This document shows positions 1 through 11,500 of a stretch of DNA of 64,000 nt, in pieces. The notes beneath the pieces were generated by a model. That model did no database searches. It was given only the letters and a program-made list of their open reading frames with translations, and was not told the DNA's origin. The translations under genes and the position numbers were made by a program. Each line of letters opens with the position of its first letter. Within the stretch, counting starts at the first letter, position 1. The stretch is from contig OX439036.1 in NCBI GenBank assembly GCA_949317995.1, forward strand, positions 29,210,354 to 29,274,353, read 5' to 3'. This stretch comes from Acholoe squamosa. Taxonomy: Eukaryota; Annelida; Polychaeta; Phyllodocida; Polynoidae.

Positions 1-1388
1 AAGGCAGTCTTTATTGCTCCCGATATTACCTCTGTCTGGAGCAGACTGAATCCCGATTGCCAGACAAAATGGCCTACACAGAAAGTAGTCGGGATGTGGA
101 GGCATTGGGACACAAGGCAGCTCATAGCAAGGATGTAAAATGGTCAGACGCTCACAAACGCATTTATTCTCAACTAATTGCCCACTGTACGGAAATAGCA
201 TACTGCACAATGTGGAGCGTAGTAAACAAGCAGGATGATGGATATGAACTACTCCGATACCATCTACCTGTCCTAATAGACTAGCGACCAAAAGACGAGA
301 AAAAAGCACCAATTGCCGGGTTTGGTACACTTAGTGCTTGACCATCGTATGACCTGTCTCCTGCGACACCTGGGTGTAGGGGTTTGTAGCAGGAGGGGGT
401 TGGGTGTTGGGAAATAAATACAGGGCTGTTAAGGAGGGAGGGATCGATGGTTCAAGGACAGGTTACAGGTGAGAGATTGCAAAATGCCCTATATGGAGAA
501 CTACCTAGAAAGAAGGTAGCTACGGAGCAAGAGTTGGTGGAGTGGTTTGGGAAGGTACAAAGAAGGGGTGATGCTTGTAGAGAAGGAGGCTTGGGGGAGC
601 GCTAGAGGGCACGTCACAGCTGTGTCACCAGGGAGATCCAACAGGGGGCGTGACACGTCTTCCTTTTGGGCTTGAGGGCAAACACTCACACGGTGCGTTC
701 GGGCAGCGGTTTTCTAACCATATGCAGTGCATTATGGGTAGGGGTGACCTCGAACGCTAACTACCCCACCTCAGCTGGTTCCCTCCACCCCCTTCCACCC
801 CAGCCAGGTCTGGCTAGGTACCAGTCCTTAACTATGCTTGGGAGTGTAGTAAGTTGACTCAGGGATCAACATTGACCTACATGGGGCAGACCAATAGGGG
901 GTGGCCTTACAAACCAGCATTGATCCCTCGGCCGTACTCCGAACGCACCGAATGTCACCCCCATGCACGCACGTTGTCCAATACAGCCAACACAAACCCC
1001 TTTAACGGTGAAACGTCCCACCGTTTAGTATAAGCAACTGACAACTTGTGTTGTCAGCTAGAATTTATACTTTTGGGTTTACTAAAGCCCCCAGATACAT
1101 ATGTGACAAGCAGCGTCTGGAGAACTCAACCAACTACATGGGAGATTAGGGGCTCCGCCTATGATTCCCAGGTAAAGCTGATTTGAAAGGATGTTAAACA
1201 GGTGACATCAGCTTCGCATCGCTAGGGGTGGTCCAGACACTATTTGACAAGTAAACCTCTCTTATAATAAAGGGGGAAATCAGGCTTGTATAGCTTAGAG
1301 CGCTGGCTGATAAATGTCACATCCAAGGAAATAAAAAATAATGATCATTTTAACAATCTTTATTTATTTTTTTTTTAATCTTTTTATC

Positions 1389-1397
<9 letters not shown>
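1..1397. other. Intergenic or intronic host DNA, no gene recognised
   Basis: Mixed-composition DNA with only short open frames. A frame open from the window edge to a stop near 284 is noted under rejected items. No splice-bounded exon, RNA gene or element ends were found here. Confidence 0.5.

Positions 1398-1478
<81 letters not shown>
1398..1478. repeat. (TA)n microsatellite
   Basis: About 80 bases of uninterrupted TA dinucleotides inside a T-rich stretch. The open frame that crosses it encodes only an alternating Ile-Tyr run and is not a gene. Confidence 0.95.
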
Positions 1479-1479
<1 letters not shown>

Positions 1480-1524
1480 TTTTCAGATTTTTTATTTTTA
1501 TTTTTTTAATTTATTTATTTATTT

Positions 1525-1697
1525 CAGGGATGTAAGTCAGGAATAGGCAAAAATCAGGAACCATAAGTTCACTTTATATAAAAGCCTTCTATTTTTCACA
1601 AACAGCCCTCCTTACCACTCATGTAAGGAAAATAAATGTCATTCAAAAATTTCAGAAATCAGGAAATCCTGATAAATCCTGAAGACTTACATCCCTG
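1525..1697. mobile_element. Small inverted-repeat (MITE-like) element, 173 bp
   Basis: It begins cagggatgtaagtc and ends with the exact reverse complement gacttacatccctg, giving 14-bp terminal inverted repeats. The interior carries several tcagga/tcctga motifs. Both flanks are ATTT-type repeats, so the target duplication cannot be read clearly. The CAGGG-type ends would suit a hAT-derived non-autonomous element, but that is inference. Confidence 0.6.
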
Positions 1698-2738
1698 TTA
1701 TTTATTTATTTTTTTTGGGGGGGGGGGGTCCAGGTGCATGGCAGGATACATGTTTAGAGAGTTTCACGGTGAGTTGTTCTGAAATATTGAAGAAATATCA
1801 AATCATTTTAGTAGCTAACCTAAAGGAGTGTTTGGTAGTGGAAGCCTACCAGAGAGTGGAGTATGATCATCTCAACGCCCCCCCCCCTTCCCCTTGCATA
1901 TGGTGTCCATAGTGGGTGTGTCACTGCAGCCCTCCATAGCCTGCCGCCACCACCTGCAGTGCCACCTATGCTGCCCCTGGGGAGGCATGTTTTTCTTGGT
2001 GTCTGGCGGACCCCGCGTCCACTCACCCTCCTGTAAAGTGGTAAGGGTGAGTGAGTCCTGGATCCTCCAGTCTCTTCACGACCCATCTCTCTCTAGTGGC
2101 CAAATAAACAGGGCCTGGGAGAAGTCTCGAGTGTCGCCGCTCGGCCGTTGTCGGACTCTCCCCTACTGCCAGTGAGCATCTCTGAGCACCTCTGAGCACC
2201 TCTGAGCAGATGAATGCTGCTTGGCTTATCAGTAAGTGTAAACATGGCGGGACAGGAATGCTGCTTCAGTGACTGCCATCACCAAGACAACCTGTGAATG
2301 GTCATAGATTGTAAAGGAGCTCATGCTAGACGAAACACTCAGTACCCCTTATAGCCAAGTGCCATTCAGGTGTACATGTAGTCTACCCATGTTATAATCA
2401 ATAAATCGCCACCTGGTAGAAACCACAGGTGCATATATTGCGGAATGAAATGTCTAAACGATGTAGATTTGTAGACAGTTCAGGGTGTGTCACCTAATAC
2501 AAAGTCACTGTGTAGTTGTATTCTACCCACCTCCTAGTCCTACTGCCTAAAACACCTATTCCTTACCCTATACCTACAGCCGCCGGCCACAATTAGTAGC
2601 CTCTGTGTGACAAACTGAAATGACGCGCACTAGTACACATTATTACATGACTTCTGTGATTTTGTGTGCTTTTTCTGGATATTCCCATGCACATACCTGT
2701 CGATATTGCACACCATGATGCATGCATCATGACTTTTG
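1698..2738. other. Host DNA with poly-G/poly-C tracts, no gene recognised
   Basis: Contains a G tract near 1717-1728, a C tract near 1879-1888 and a short gagcacctct direct repeat near 2181-2210. The open frames are short, overlap on both strands and resemble no family I know. Confidence 0.4.
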
Positions 2739-2834
2739 TAAGGAGGCATGTTATCCATGTAAGGAGGCATGTTATCCATGTAAGGAGGCATGTTATCCAT
2801 GGATAACATGCCTCCTTACATGGATAACATGCCA
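2739..2834. repeat. 21-bp direct repeats folded into a palindrome
   Basis: The unit taaggaggcatgttatccat occurs three times in a row from 2739 at 21-bp spacing. It then continues as its reverse complement across a centre of symmetry at ccatgg (about 2798-2803). The transcript of either strand could form a long hairpin. Confidence 0.85.
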
Positions 2835-2871
2835 TGTTATGTATGTTACATGTTAAAACCTACGAAATTTT

Positions 2872-2965
2872 TCATTGCCAGGGTAGGGGTCGAACCTGCA
2901 GTCTCAGATCCCAAATCCCACTCCCTATGCAGTGCGCCACAGGGACTGACGAGAAATGCTTTGTT
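2872..2965 (-). repeat. tRNA-like segment, probably a SINE head
   Basis: On the minus strand a good B-box-like motif (ggttcgacccc) lies downstream of an A-box-like stretch around ggcgcactgcataggg. The two ends do not pair as an acceptor stem, so this is not a working tRNA gene. It abuts other SINE-like sequence, which supports a tRNA-derived short interspersed element. Confidence 0.4.
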
Positions 2966-3073
2966 AGAACCAGGTCTTAATATGATAGGCAAGACGAGTC
3001 CCAGTCCGGGCTGTCTGCTGCCATAACCGCGAGACGCTCTCAAACCAAACCAAGCCAAGCCCAGAGGTGTGTG

Positions 3074-3220
3074 GCCTGGTGGTCTAGTGGGTAGCGCATT
3101 GCGCTCAGCTGCTAGAGGTAGGCGGGACGAGTCCTGGTCCGGGCGTATATTTTTTTTCGCTGTAGCTGTCTGTGACGACTGCAGGACAGGTTCAGACCAA
3201 ACCAATGGCTGCCGGGCACC
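3074..3220 (+). mobile_element. tRNA-derived SINE copy, about 147 bp
   Basis: An A-box-like motif (tggtctagtggg, 3080-3091) and a degenerate B-box (gggacgagtcc, 3124-3134) lie at tRNA-like spacing. The copy is bracketed by the direct repeat gaggtgtgtg at 3064-3073 and 3221-3230, consistent with a target-site duplication. Sequence just upstream (about 2985-3063) shares the gacgagtcc..gtccgggc and accaaacca motifs, so a truncated copy of the same family seems to lie head-to-tail beside it. Confidence 0.6.
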
Positions 3221-3290
3221 GAGGTGTGTGTACAATTTTTGTTTTCAACTTGAATTTATTGATTATCTATTGATTATCCTGTAATAAAAT

Positions 3291-3443
3291 AAGTAGTTAA
3301 TGGATATGTCATGACTTGTGACTGATATCCAACAATAACATGCAACTCGGGTGGCTAACATGCAACTCGGGGGGCTTCGCCCCCCTCGTTGCATGTTATT
3401 GTTGGATATCAGTCACGCGTCATGACATATCTATTAATTACTT
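3291..3443. mobile_element. Fold-back element with about 55-bp arms
   Basis: Two arms are near-perfect inverted repeats, including tgatatccaacaataacatg on the left and its complement on the right. The centre is gggggcttcgccccc, a hairpin with a short loop. A piece of the left arm (taacatgcaactcgg) is duplicated next to the loop. No coding capacity is present. Confidence 0.85.
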
Positions 3444-4355
3444 GTTCACTAACCTACTGGAACTGAGTACTACCGTTATGCATACCATGTATACACGTTT
3501 TGACACCATATGCAGAGTTTATATGTATAGACGTTACAACATTTTGCATGTGTGCACTCCACAGGGCCACTGATACTCAAGGATAACAGGGCAGAGAAAA
3601 ATGACACTTGTCAGAGCATCACTGTAAAAGTGATATGGAAACCATGTCATGTGATAGTCCTTGCATTGCTTTGTGAGCCATTGTGAACATATATACATTG
3701 CATCTATAATCAATATTGTGGTACTTTAAGGGAGCATTTCTTCAACGTGTACTTGGTAGCAACATGAACACAGAAGAATTAAATTTGTCTCAATTCTAGA
3801 CACCCCTTGAGTACCACGATTGATGAGTGCAGGCTGTGAGTCTATGTCTGTCAACATGGTGGCAGCAGTCACAAACACAAACTGTCAATATTTAACATGC
3901 GTGCAGGTGCAGCCGAGGAGGGACGGGGGTTGAATGGGTGCGACACCTCGTCCTTGCAACCTCTGACCCATGCGACCCTAAACTATCCACTCTTGGAGGA
4001 TGTCGGTGGGGGATGTGCGTGTGTATGAGTTGCTAGAGAAGAGTGGGATGGGGGTGGGGTGCGACGACGCGACAAACAGCCTCCGACTTATTCACCTGTC
4101 GGCCTGTCGACAGTGGAGCCACCAGAGCAGGGAAAACAGTTCATGTACCCCTCTAGTCCATCTCATTAACCCTCTCTGCACAGCGGGTGCGTCCTCGCTA
4201 TGTGCGACGTCCTGTGGGTCTCCAGATAGGCCTACTCTATCTGGACAAGGTTACAGGAAGGTCATATCAGACAGCAGGTCACTAGGCCAGATGTATACAT
4301 ACATATGGACGCATGTGCAGGAGATAAGACATTCAAACAGCTAAAAAAAACAAAA

Positions 4356-4388
<33 letters not shown>

Positions 4389-7300
4389 AAACAGATGATC
4401 ATGGATATTGGTACTCTAATTTGTAGGGTAAAAAGTGATAAAATGGTTGTGAGTTACTGTAATTTATGTAAGGATCAAAATAATTAATACTGAAAATATA
4501 GGTTATTGGAAATACATCCAAAATGTAGGAAAGGGCGGTGTTTTGTGCCCATGTGTATATAACATAAAGTGTCTGTATGGATGGTCTCTATAGGCAAACC
4601 TGACTGATCTATGTAGGCCTGTTGAAATGGGTAAATTGAGCGTGGATGAGGTGGAAACCATGGAGATGCAGCGGTGTATTTACCAGGGTTTTAGACATAC
4701 AGGAGGCACCAAGGTTGAGGATGTGTGCACTGTGTGAGGGGTATCAATGATACCTGCTGCTGACTTGAGATTGGGGAAAGTTTGGTAGGAAGGAGGGAGG
4801 GGGCTCCTACATAGTCCCTCCACGCACCCCAGCCCCTAGAAAGCTCAACAAACATGGCCGTGCGGGGATTAGCGGCATCAAATGCCCAGGTGTGTCTATC
4901 CCCGAGACAAGCAACACGTCCTGAATAAAACCCACTTTATCGTGTTTACCACCTCCATTTTAAGAGAGGCTGTTTTCTCCCTGTCTCTCTTTCACAAATT
5001 CTGTACATTTTCCCCCTTCGATATTCCAACTGTTGGATCTGATATTGGTGGGTAATGTCTCAACATGCGTATCAGATGCATTGTACAATAGACTATTGTT
5101 CATTCAATAACTATACCATGAAAGCATATCAAATGCACAGAATTGGTTCTTATACTGAAGACCAGAGCAATGATTAAAGAAGGGGCAAGATCCCCTCGCC
5201 AAATGCTTGATCTATTTGTGTGATCCACTTCCATAGTATGTAGAATAGGATAAGTTGTCATGTCTCTACGCTATAGCATTAGGCATGGACATGGCAAACT
5301 GCATATTGTAAGACGGTCACAGCCCCCTGGTTATGACAGTGCCTGCTCCGTGACCCATAACAGACCACGGCACGTGACAAGACCCGTTATGTGACCCAGC
5401 ACAGATTATGATAACTGGAGGGCCGTGACAGCAGCTCCTGGTGTGTGAATGAAGATCAATATTGACGAATTTTTAAGGAGGACTTTACAGCTTCCTCTGT
5501 CAGTAGGTATCTAACACACACTATAACCGACTCGACTGAATAGACTTACATTGTGAAAACAATCATTCTTGCATGACCTACCTGGGCAATGGATTGATAT
5601 TGATTTCACTGGACAATGGATTGATATTGATTTCACGGACTTGTTATGCCTTGCATTGTAATAAAATCAGCAGCTTGGGGCTTAATGGTAGTCTTATACA
5701 GGGGAGAAAAGACATGGGCAAACTAGTGGATACAAGGTGTATGTTTAAAATGTGAGCCGAAAGAGGAACTGGACCCCGAAGAATTGTTCACAGTGAAAAG
5801 GAGTCAAAGCTTGCCTTTTATATAAGATACATGCACAGCGTGGACCACTGCTACAGAGTCATTGCAGATTGCATCCTCTGCGAGGGGAATCACAGTCTGT
5901 GGGACTCCCAGTGTAGATAGAGTCCAGCATTATTGACTCCTAAATGTGGGTTTACAATTTACCACTAGGTGGCTAGAGCTTCTCTGCTTTTCCACTCGAG
6001 GGCGTGGAAAACAAATTTTTATTGACTCATTTCACTAGCATTTATTCTTACGTTTTGATAGAATCATATTTCTAGTGATCTGAACATGAAGGAACAGACT
6101 GATGACGAGCAGATCAATCCATTTTGATTTCCAAGGGTAATGTCATACGTTTGTGTATATGGATGAAACGATAACAGGTAGTGTACAGGTTTGTGATTTT
6201 TTATTGCTGTTATTTTTATAATGGAATTTCTGTTCATGTTTCAACTCAGGTGGGAAGGTGAGGTCTCATCACCACAAAGTGGAAACTCCTACAGTTAAGT
6301 ATGAAAGTAGGGTTTTAGTTTGGGTTTCCTATCCCATCCTCAGTCCCAAGGGTTGGGTGTATCTATTAGCGGCATGATGGATTCGGATCCTTCTCCCTTT
6401 GATCCTGTAACGGCCCAGCAGGGGTCCAAGCTAACCGAAACCTGTTTTTAGAAGGCTCTCTCCCTGTGAAGGCTTCAAGTGTTTGAGATGGACTCAGCGG
6501 GTGCATACAGCCTTACAATGTAGGCAGTAACCGCTACAGGCTGCCAATACAATATCACTGGCGTCCATGTACCCTCACACAATAGGCAGGCAGGCGCAGG
6601 GTGTCCAGGAGAGGGTACCCAAAGGGGACATACTCATCAAACCCCAAACCCCGTTTATAATGATTAACGGTTTTTGAACCCCGCTACTATTGTGCCGTAA
6701 ATGAGAGTCGAGAAATGGTGTGCAAGAAGTCAATAAAACACATTTAGAACCATGGAGGGTGTGTTTAGATGGACGTTTTGTTTCTTGCAGTGCCCCCGGT
6801 GGGATTACATGCTTTTAATAGGATGTAGAGTCGAGATTGCCTGTTACACCACCGACATGAAGTCAGTGTGGGTAGTAACATAGAGAAACAATGGCCTACG
6901 GGGCTTTAACATGTAGTGGCTACAAGGTAGTGCATTCTGGATCTATTATCAACATGCGTGCACACCACCTACCGTCACTGTGGGGTAGCTATCTGTAAGT
7001 ATCAGGAGTGGGCCAATATGCACCACCCTATAAACGATGGGAATGGTTTATAAAACGTTCGGACACTCTTCTGGACTCGTCTGATGGAACTCTTAATATG
7101 AACACAACGCCTGTTCAGAACAATAATACCCCATCCAGTGGCTGTCAAAATATGTCCCTTACTTTGAGTTTTACAATCATACATGTACACATAAGAGAAT
7201 ATGCCTGCATTGTAGGTGCCAAGCCCCACAGCAATGTATGCGCCTGCCCCCATGAAGACAAATTAAAGTATATTTAAGGGTGGGTTTAGTTTCCCAAACA

Positions 7301-8460
7301 GACCACAGGGCATTGGGCTGTTGACCTGGACGATTAGGTACATTCCCTGCTTGTAAACCCAGCTAGCTTGGGTTGTGGCTTAATTTTACCCAGCTAACAC
7401 TATGGCACGTTTACATACATTGTAGTCGTCACAATTGCACCTAGGCATGATCTTAGGCAGTGCTATGTAAAGGCGGAAGGACTTGACTTAAGTGCTAACT
7501 CAAATAATGTTCTTGCCAAGTGCGATTTACCAATGTCAGAGGTGTCAGTTGGGTGTTGGTCCAACCTCTGAGAATTTTAGGACCATTGAACCTTTCACAA
7601 GTGGAAGGATTTCTCAACATATAAAACTGCACTCAAGTCTACATTTGAGGAGCCTCTGAACCTCTGAAAGTAGATGAACATCTGAAGGTCTGACAGCTCT
7701 GCAATGTATACTACAGGGAGGGACGAGACTGTGGGTAAACATATCACTCAAGTCTAAATTAGACCAAGTATAAACACTGCCTGCATGTGGGATCGTAAAG
7801 GCTTATACCATGAGGACCTGTCAGGCACAAAAGTCAACATTGTTTTACCGAAGAGTTTTAACTCGTGATGTATTCATCAATGAGATAAAACAACACTTGC
7901 CACGCTCTAAACTTAATATTATCTGATTCACCAAACCAAGTCAGTTGATGATCTCTTTAATTTTATTTACATGTCATTTAGAGTTATACTTCCCTACTGC
8001 AATGCGGGCCAAGTTTTAGAAGTGTTTGACCTTAATTGATTCGGATGATATACCAGTGATTGAATTTTAACTTCACCATTTACATATGGATGAAGGGCTA
8101 ATCTAGGTGATAAGCTGTTAATATATTATCCATTACATGTATGTGTTTATTCAAATCAGCATCAAAGACACAACCTGTCTTGCCGGAGTGTAATCACAAG
8201 TAATTAGACTGGGTTTGGGGGATGATCAGATAAATGAAATAGGGAGTCGGGCTGCTACACCAACCAGAGACAAACAGATATACACAATCACACTTCACCC
8301 CTGACCTGTGTGGGATCCAGGGCCGTCTATTCACTAAGGTAAACGAGCATGACATGTAATTAGTGGCAATTAAAGTGAGGCACAATCACAGCACATCTTG
8401 AACATGAGGAATAGGGTTATAGTCGTCTGCATGGGTGTTGATATATATGACATAATATCG
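3444..8460. other. Host DNA, no gene recognised
   Basis: Contains a (CAA)n run and a two-copy 24-bp tandem duplication near 5579-5636 (unit around caatggattgatattgattt). Open frames are short and unconvincing on both strands. Confidence 0.4.
4351..4391. repeat. (CAA)n microsatellite
   Basis: Twelve or so CAA/ACA triplets follow an A-rich stretch. The apparent poly-glutamine in one frame is a product of the repeat. Confidence 0.9.
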
Positions 8461-8540
8461 ATAGTCCACTTGGCCTCTGTCGGCCGATTGAGCCATACAA
8501 ATCCTATATAAAATCTGGCGACAGAGGCCAAGTGGACTCT
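8461..8540 (+). mobile_element. 80-bp palindromic MITE, copy 1
   Basis: It starts atagtccacttggcctctgt and ends with the near-complement acagaggccaagtggact. The core is gattgagccatacaaatcc..tatata. The same 80-bp unit occurs twice more, at 28221-28300 (inverted) and 28314-28393. Exact conservation of length and ends supports a discrete mobile unit. Confidence 0.75.
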
Positions 8541-11500
8541 CGGTGTAAGCTTGCAAAATAGTTTTACTTAGTACGTTGTAATAGTAGTGTATTCCAACTA
8601 CCCTGTAAGTCCAGTACACATTATGCTACAACTAGATATATCGCCGCCGTGTTACAAACCTGTCAAATAAAGTCGAGGACAGTATTTATTGGACTTTATC
8701 TATGTATGTATGCAATTAGATTGACACTATTTTACAGATGTCCTCGAAACCAGCTACCTGTGCTATTACAGCTATAAAAGACTATCGGCTGTAAACTAAT
8801 AATAAAAGATGCACCCGTAGAATTGTTAACTGTGCGTGCACGGAGATCAATACAGGAGATGACAGTGCCGCAGGGTGGTGAGATTCACCCCACACTACAC
8901 TGGTTTTCTGTACACTGCCCTGTTGGTCTGGTGTCAGCGTGTGCATATAATTACACAGGTGTGGTGTAAAGATGTGCATCAAAGGGTCCGCCCTCCAGGT
9001 ACGACCAGGTCTGTCTCACCCTTGTGGTACTACAGGTAATGATAAGTGCTCCTCAGCACTAGGAATTATGTGCTTCTCAATCAGGACTAGGGGTCTACAA
9101 CATTCCTGACAATAATTCACTTATGGCCACGTCACTAAATGGGATCAGTCCAGTGTAAAGAGAGATCCGATCCGCCATTAACCTTACTCCTTAGGCTCAG
9201 TGCAAACCACAAAAAACTAGTTAAAACAGATGGCATACACGAATGCCTACTATAGGATATAAAACTCATTGAGTTCAATTCCCGTGTCCTTCAGTTTATG
9301 AAGTAAGAATTTTAGAATGTTACTAATGCGTATATGCATATGTAGAATATCTATGCATAGATATATGATGTTGGTTAACATAGATACTACAGGTACTCAT
9401 ACTAAACCAGCATAACATTGATAGTAACAGTCTTTCAATGTGTATACATAGCTTGTGTATCTGTATGGATTTGTTGCAGCATGATACAAAAAGAAAAGGA
9501 TTTTTTTTTTTCAGAAAAAAAATCAATAAATACGTAAATATCAAGCTCAAACTCAGGCGTAAATGATGGGCTTTGACATACCGGGTATTTAATGGTTTGC
9601 TGTGGTTTGTTTTGTCTATTTTACTTACAGAGGATAACTCCAACGTGTGTGATGAATCTTTATCACGGAAGGACAGATCAGCTCAACACATCGGCAGCAA
9701 CAAACTATCAGCAAATAATGTGAACCCCTGTCGCCTAAAATAAAATTGTAACATCTAAACACATAATAACTAAATACAATCCAAAAATCCACCTCGATTT
9801 TTCAAACATGCAGGCGAAAGTAGATTTTAAAACTACCAACTACATATGTTTTTAAGGTTTCTCTGGGTCTGGTGAGCTGGTGGTAAACGTCGTAAAAATA
9901 TAGCCCTGTAAGTCAATTAGCATTCCCAGTTTTGAAATTATTATTGCAACATGCATGCGATGACCTTAATTACTATACTCAATGTACACTACTATATTTT
10001 TTTTCGCGAGAAACCCATTTTTGGGCCTGTCTGACTTGTCGGCTATGCTGTTGAGAAGTGCCAAGCCAAACGGTTTGTGAAACGGATTAAATCCATTATG
10101 TAATATTAAGCCATGTCCACAAGTCCGTGGGCACTTTTACAACCTCACAGTCGGACTGCCTTTTGAAAACAGCAAAGGGCATTCTTCTCACACCCACTCA
10201 ACACTGCAGCACATTCCTTTCATGCTTGAAAAAGATAGGGACATAGTTGTGTGGAAAACTAGCCTAGTTTTTCCTCTAAAATACACTTACATTTGTACAT
10301 TGAAATCAGCGACATTGATAGAAGCCTGTCACTATGACAATCAGTCTCTATGTACATTCTGTGTTAGGATGTATAATACATAATCTACTGACGTTTTGAA
10401 GTGATATGCATGTTTCAGTGCGATATGAAACCCCCAGAAATATGCAATTTCAATAGACGTGTGTGCTAAAAATATTCATCCTATGACGCAAATTTGCATA
10501 GCCAATGGTTTGATATTCTTCATGTCAATACAATGATGTCACTATAGAATAAATACGCGTCCTTTTACATTCTATCAACTTTGATGTTTGCAATGCTTAA
10601 CAAATTTGTTCAACTACTGAGAGAAACGTGCTTCAACTCTTCAGCTGACTCGAACGTTGTTGTGGAGTATAGCGGAGCTACCTATATCTTATGGATCTAA
10701 AAGAATAAGTATGCATGGAAAAGGGTGAAAACGTAGTAAAGAGTGAATCAAGCAATGGGCAGTGAGGCAGTTACTGTTCAGCCTCCTTTCACTATCTGCC
10801 CCTCCACACCCTACCCCCCTAAAAGCCTGCACCACAGCATACAGGTGGGGAGTCGGGTCGACATGAAAGAAAGCCAGCCCCCCTGGAGACTGAGGTGGAA
10901 TAAAAATACAGCCCATGGAGAGGATTGTAGGACCTCCTATGTACGAGGGTGAGTAGCAGGGGTATGGTATAAACTGATGTAAGAAGCGAATGGCGGGAAA
11001 ACGGATGGACAGGTAAGTGGAAGGGCAGGTTGGCCTTCCTATCTATAGCTCAGGTGAGGTCCTTAGCCCGGCCATGGTCAAGCAGAATGTGGGGGGGGGG
11101 GGGGCAATCGACGCGCCTTACGTCAATTTGTTCTGTGTATAAATATTTAAAACCGTTAAGGGTCGGTCAGCTTCATCGGCCCTGCTTTAATCTACTATTT
11201 ACTGCACTGGTAGGTTAAAGACCCAATGGACTATGTTTATCATACATGGAGAGTGTATGATGAGAACCTACAGATATAAAAATAAACGCTACGTGCTACT
11301 TACGTCAGAATTCGCCGCCTTAACACCTCCAAATCTCCAACTGCCTCCGAAATGACGGCATAAGAAGATTTTACAAATGGATTGCTTGTTTAAGCTGACA
11401 ATTTCCTCACCTTACGGGCATCAGCCTTTCAATCCAATTTCCCCTAGGGTGGCGTTTGTTAACATCTAAGCGGATAACTACACCTATTTTCTGTGATTTG

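Noticed and set aside
3-284. Plus-strand frame open from the window edge to a stop at about 284
   Set aside because: About 94 codons with no recognised domain and no visible splice acceptor; it may be the end of a host exon but cannot be supported from this window alone.
2872-2965. Functional tRNA gene on the minus strand
   Set aside because: Box-like motifs are present but no acceptor stem forms and the anticodon arm is unclear; called a SINE-like segment instead.
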